Of a DNA stretch of 44,967 bases, positions 42,338 to 44,967 are shown one piece after another. Every line of letters begins with the position of its first letter. The stretch's first letter is position 1. This stretch comes from Chloroflexota bacterium (lineage in GTDB: Bacteria > Chloroflexota > Anaerolineae > Anaerolineales > Anaerolineaceae). A model generated the notes under the pieces. That model had not been told where the DNA came from. It saw nothing but the letters and a program-made list of their open reading frames with translations, and did not search any database. The position numbers were made by a program, and so were the translations under genes. The stretch spans positions 1-44,967 of the forward strand of contig JAJUJY010000016.1 of the NCBI GenBank assembly GCA_029265085.1, in the 5' to 3' direction.

Positions 42338-44665
42338 ATGGAGATTCTACTTTTTTCAGGATTGCTGCTCGCGCTGCTGGCTGAGCCTGTTTATCGGCGT
42401 TTTCATAAATGGGCTGAGCGTTTATTTGGGCTCTTTCCTCTTGTAATCATTTTATACTTGTTAACCCTGCTGCCTGCTTTGCAAACTGATGCGGGCATTC
42501 GTCGTTCGTTGCCCTGGATTCCATCCCTGGAAATTAATTTTGATTTTTATCTTGATGGATTAAGTTGGGTCTTTGCGCTGCTGATTAGCGGTATTGGCTT
42601 GCTGGTTGTGATTTATGCTTCCGATTATTTACACGGCCACCCGAAAATCGGCCGTTTTTATACGTATTTGCTTTTGTTTATGGTTTCTATGCTGGGGTTG
42701 GTATGGAGTGACAACCTTTACCTATTGTTTATTTTTTGGGAGATGACCAGCATTTCCTCTTTCCTGTTGATTGGTTTTGAGCACGACCAGGAAAAATCGC
42801 GAAAGGCCGCGCTGCAGGCATTATTGGTCACCGGCGGGGGTGGGTTGGCGCTCCTGGCTGGCCTGGTTTTGTTAAACCAGGTAGGCGGTGCTGTTCAAAT
42901 TCAGCAGTTGATCCCTGCGGCACAAACAATCCGGTCAAGCCAACTGTATATGCCGGTTTTAATCTTGATCTTGATCGGTGCATTTACCAAGTCGGCGCAA
43001 TTTCCCTTCCATTTTTGGCTGCCCGGCGCAATGGCAGCGCCTACACCGGTCAGCGCCTATTTGCATTCAGCCACAATGGTCAAAGCCGGAGTTTATTTAT
43101 TGGCTCGCTTGCTGCCTGTTTTGGGCGGTACGCCGGCATGGCAGACCATTATCCAGGTGACAGGATTGGTCACCTTGTTTGCCGGTGCGTTGATAGGCCT
43201 GGCTCAAACCGACTTAAAAAAAATCCTGGCGTATACAACCGTTGCGGCACTGGGTACGTTGACATTTTTGTTCGGGGTAGGCTCACCGTTGGCAGTGAAA
43301 ACAGGGATTGCCTTCTTGTTAGCGCACGGCATGTATAAGGGCAGTTTATTTTTTGTGGCTGGCGGCATTGATGATGCAGCCGGAACGCGCGATGTTCACT
43401 TATTAAGCGGTCTGCGCACAAAGATGCCGCGCACAGCTTTGGCTGCTGTATTTGCGGGGATTTCCATGATCGGCTTACCCCCGACCATTGGCTTTATTAC
43501 CAAAGAATTGGTTTATGAAACGTCTTTAGGTCTGGCCTCTTATGCCTCGTTGATCACGGGGATCATTTTCCTTGCTTTTGCGGCGATAACCGCAGCCGCT
43601 TTGTGGGTATTTTTACGCCCCTGGATTGGCAAATTGAGTCCGGCCGCGGATCATGCACACGAGAATTCGATTAAGTTGTGGGGACCGCCGGTGTTTCTTG
43701 GTGTTTTTGGAATCTTAAGTGCAATCTTCCCGGCCGTGGTTGGCAAATATCTGGTAGAACCCGCGGTTGGCGCTGTGCTAGCCAAATCTTATGCGGTAAA
43801 GTTAGCCTTATGGTATGGTTTTACACCGATGCTCTGGCTCAGTTTCTTCACTATTTTGTTGGGCGGGCTGATCTTTGCGCTCAGCGGGCGCTTCCAACCC
43901 GTTTTGATACGATGGTTGGGGAAGCTTTCCCCGGTTGGCCCGGAAAACCTGTACCAGCTTGGCCTGGTGGGCTTAAAGAGGTTTGCCGCCTGGCAGACCA
44001 GGGTCATTCAGAACGGCTATTTACGGATCTATTTATTAGTGGTCATTCTTTCCACGGTTGGGCTTATCAGTGCGATGTTTGTCCGCGAAACTACCGCGAT
44101 TCCCTGGCCGGAGTTAGGGCTGCTGCGCATTTACGATATCGTTCTGGTGCTGGTGATTTTGGCCGCAGTGATAGCAGTTGTGCGTGCCAGTTCCAGGTTA
44201 GCCACGATTGCAATTTTGGGGTTGATCGGTTACAGCATTGCATTAATTTATTTACTGTATGGTGCGCCGGACCTGGCGATGGTTCAATTTGCGATTGAAA
44301 CATTAACCGTCATTCTGTTTGTGCTGGTAATTTACCGGCTGCCGAAGTTCACGCGGATTACCAGCCGGCCTTCGCGCATGCAGGATGTATTGGTTGCGCT
44401 GATCACCGGTGCATTGATGTCCGTTTTGGTGCTGGTTGTTGCTGCTCAAACATCAATGAATCAGGTGACGCAGTATTATGTGGAGAATAGTTTGCCGTTG
44501 GGACGCGGCCGGAATATTGTTAATGTGATCTTGGTAGATTTCCGCGGTCTGGATACCCTGGGGGAAATTTCGGTTTTGGCTTTGGCGGCGATTGGGGTTT
44601 ATGCCCTGGTAAAGTTCCGCAAGCCGCGCGAAAAACAAATCCTGACAGAAGGAGAGGATGAATGA
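42338..44665 (+). CDS. mrpA: Na+/H+ antiporter subunit A (MrpA/MnhA)
   Basis: This 775-residue protein has about 20 membrane helices. The N-terminal two-thirds is an NDH-1/MrpA proton-channel domain with [17 protein letters not shown] (Glu in helix 5), [16 protein letters not shown] and [21 protein letters not shown], and [10 protein letters not shown]. The C-terminal part has the DUF4040 segment [23 protein letters not shown] and a final MbhE/MnhB-like segment ending [20 protein letters not shown]. This full-length arrangement is that of MrpA, the largest subunit of the multi-subunit cation/proton antiporter. The mrpB start overlaps its stop (ATGA). Confidence 0.93.
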   Translation: MEILLFSGLLLALLAEPVYRRFHKWAERLFGLFPLVIILYLLTLLPALQTDAGIRRSLPWIPSLEINFDFYLDGLSWVFALLISGIGLLVVIYASDYLHGHPKIGRFYTYLLLFMVSMLGLVWSDNLYLLFIFWEMTSISSFLLIGFEHDQEKSRKAALQALLVTGGGGLALLAGLVLLNQVGGAVQIQQLIPAAQTIRSSQLYMPVLILILIGAFTKSAQFPFHFWLPGAMAAPTPVSAYLHSATMVKAGVYLLARLLPVLGGTPAWQTIIQVTGLVTLFAGALIGLAQTDLKKILAYTTVAALGTLTFLFGVGSPLAVKTGIAFLLAHGMYKGSLFFVAGGIDDAAGTRDVHLLSGLRTKMPRTALAAVFAGISMIGLPPTIGFITKELVYETSLGLASYASLITGIIFLAFAAITAAALWVFLRPWIGKLSPAADHAHENSIKLWGPPVFLGVFGILSAIFPAVVGKYLVEPAVGAVLAKSYAVKLALWYGFTPMLWLSFFTILLGGLIFALSGRFQPVLIRWLGKLSPVGPENLYQLGLVGLKRFAAWQTRVIQNGYLRIYLLVVILSTVGLISAMFVRETTAIPWPELGLLRIYDIVLVLVILAAVIAVVRASSRLATIAILGLIGYSIALIYLLYGAPDLAMVQFAIETLTVILFVLVIYRLPKFTRITSRPSRMQDVLVALITGALMSVLVLVVAAQTSMNQVTQYYVENSLPLGRGRNIVNVILVDFRGLDTLGEISVLALAAIGVYALVKFRKPREKQILTEGEDE

Positions 44666-44967
44666 AAGGACGTTCGCTGCTGCTTTACCAGGCTGCCCGT
44701 TATCTGATGCCCTTACTGCTGATCTTTTCCGTCTTTTTGCTGCTGCGAGGACACAATGAGGTGGGCGGCGGTTTTGTTGGCGGGCTGGTAGCGGCCGCTT
44801 CCTTTATGCTTTACGCCATTGCGCGCTCGCCGGAATCGGTGCGCAGTTTGCTGCCGGTTCCGCCCCTAAGCCTGATCGCGGTTGGCTTGTTGGTGGCCTT
44901 GTCCAGCGGCTTGATTGGATTGCTGCTTGGCGGTTCGTTTATGACTCCGGTTTGGACGCAAAATCCC
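44662..44967 (+). CDS. mrpB: Na+/H+ antiporter subunit B (MrpB/MnhB), N-terminal part
   Basis: Only the first 102 codons are inside the window; the frame is open at the edge. It begins [19 protein letters not shown] and has the MnhB hallmark [18 protein letters not shown] (about 30-47) between helices. It overlaps mrpA by ATGA, with GGAGAGG as ribosome site inside mrpA. mrpC-G presumably follow outside the window. Confidence 0.93.
   Translation, partial: MKGRSLLLYQAARYLMPLLLIFSVFLLLRGHNEVGGGFVGGLVAAASFMLYAIARSPESVRSLLPVPPLSLIAVGLLVALSSGLIGLLLGGSFMTPVWTQNP

Overview
The window looks like a stretch of an Anaerolineae-type (Chloroflexota) chromosome of moderate GC. This is an inference from gene content: a SpoVS homologue without other sporulation genes, a very large BTAD/AAA/TPR regulator, a compact MutS2/RecN repertoire, a PEP/pyruvate-binding protein without a swivelling domain, and Mrp antiporter genes. 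No 16S rRNA or other decisive marker is present, so the phylum is a guess. I saw no tRNA, rRNA, CRISPR array, transposase or phage gene.

The left third is the neighbourhood of a probable replication origin. A perfect 16-bp parS site and a one-mismatch copy (320-375) sit between an SPFH/slipin fragment and an ABC exporter pair. Then come a PEP/pyruvate-binding-domain protein (minus), dnaN (minus), a CelD/BioF2-type acetyltransferase, an NAD-dependent epimerase, an Mrp-type Fe-S carrier ATPase, a 2[4Fe-4S] ferredoxin, a DsbA-like membrane-anchored oxidoreductase, a deoxynucleoside kinase and spoVS. The gene-free stretch 11871-12406 carries five exact DnaA boxes (TTATCCACA), several near-boxes, an AT-rich flank and two perfect palindromes, and is called oriC. 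Rough hand counts suggest that + strand genes turn from slightly C-rich to G-rich across it. Right of it follow a nucleotidyltransferase and a second deoxynucleoside kinase (both minus), then nadK, a B-box zinc-finger membrane protein, recN and the giant regulator, ending at a two-hairpin terminator or small RNA, with mutS2 convergent.

From about 23.9 to 31.1 kb lies an envelope-glycan region. It holds a methyltransferase, a GT2 polyprenyl-phosphate-type glycosyltransferase, two paralogous compact polytopic proteins flanking a DUF3267 metalloprotease, and then a strikingly AT-rich three-gene minus-strand operon: a sulfatase/LTA-synthase-like membrane enzyme, a 61-residue DPGTGS protein and a NoeA-like methyltransferase. 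That operon is probably horizontally acquired.

The right third has an M23-like membrane protein, a DinB-fold protein, a serine beta-lactamase-family protein, a nitroreductase, two large GT-C-like membrane proteins, an SMP-30/gluconolactonase, an SH3 lipoprotein and a small membrane protein. It ends with the start of an Mrp Na+/H+ antiporter operon (mrpA, partial mrpB) behind a good sigma70-type promoter. Several genes elsewhere have an extended -10 element, and a few have the -10 so close to the ATG that leaderless transcription is likely.
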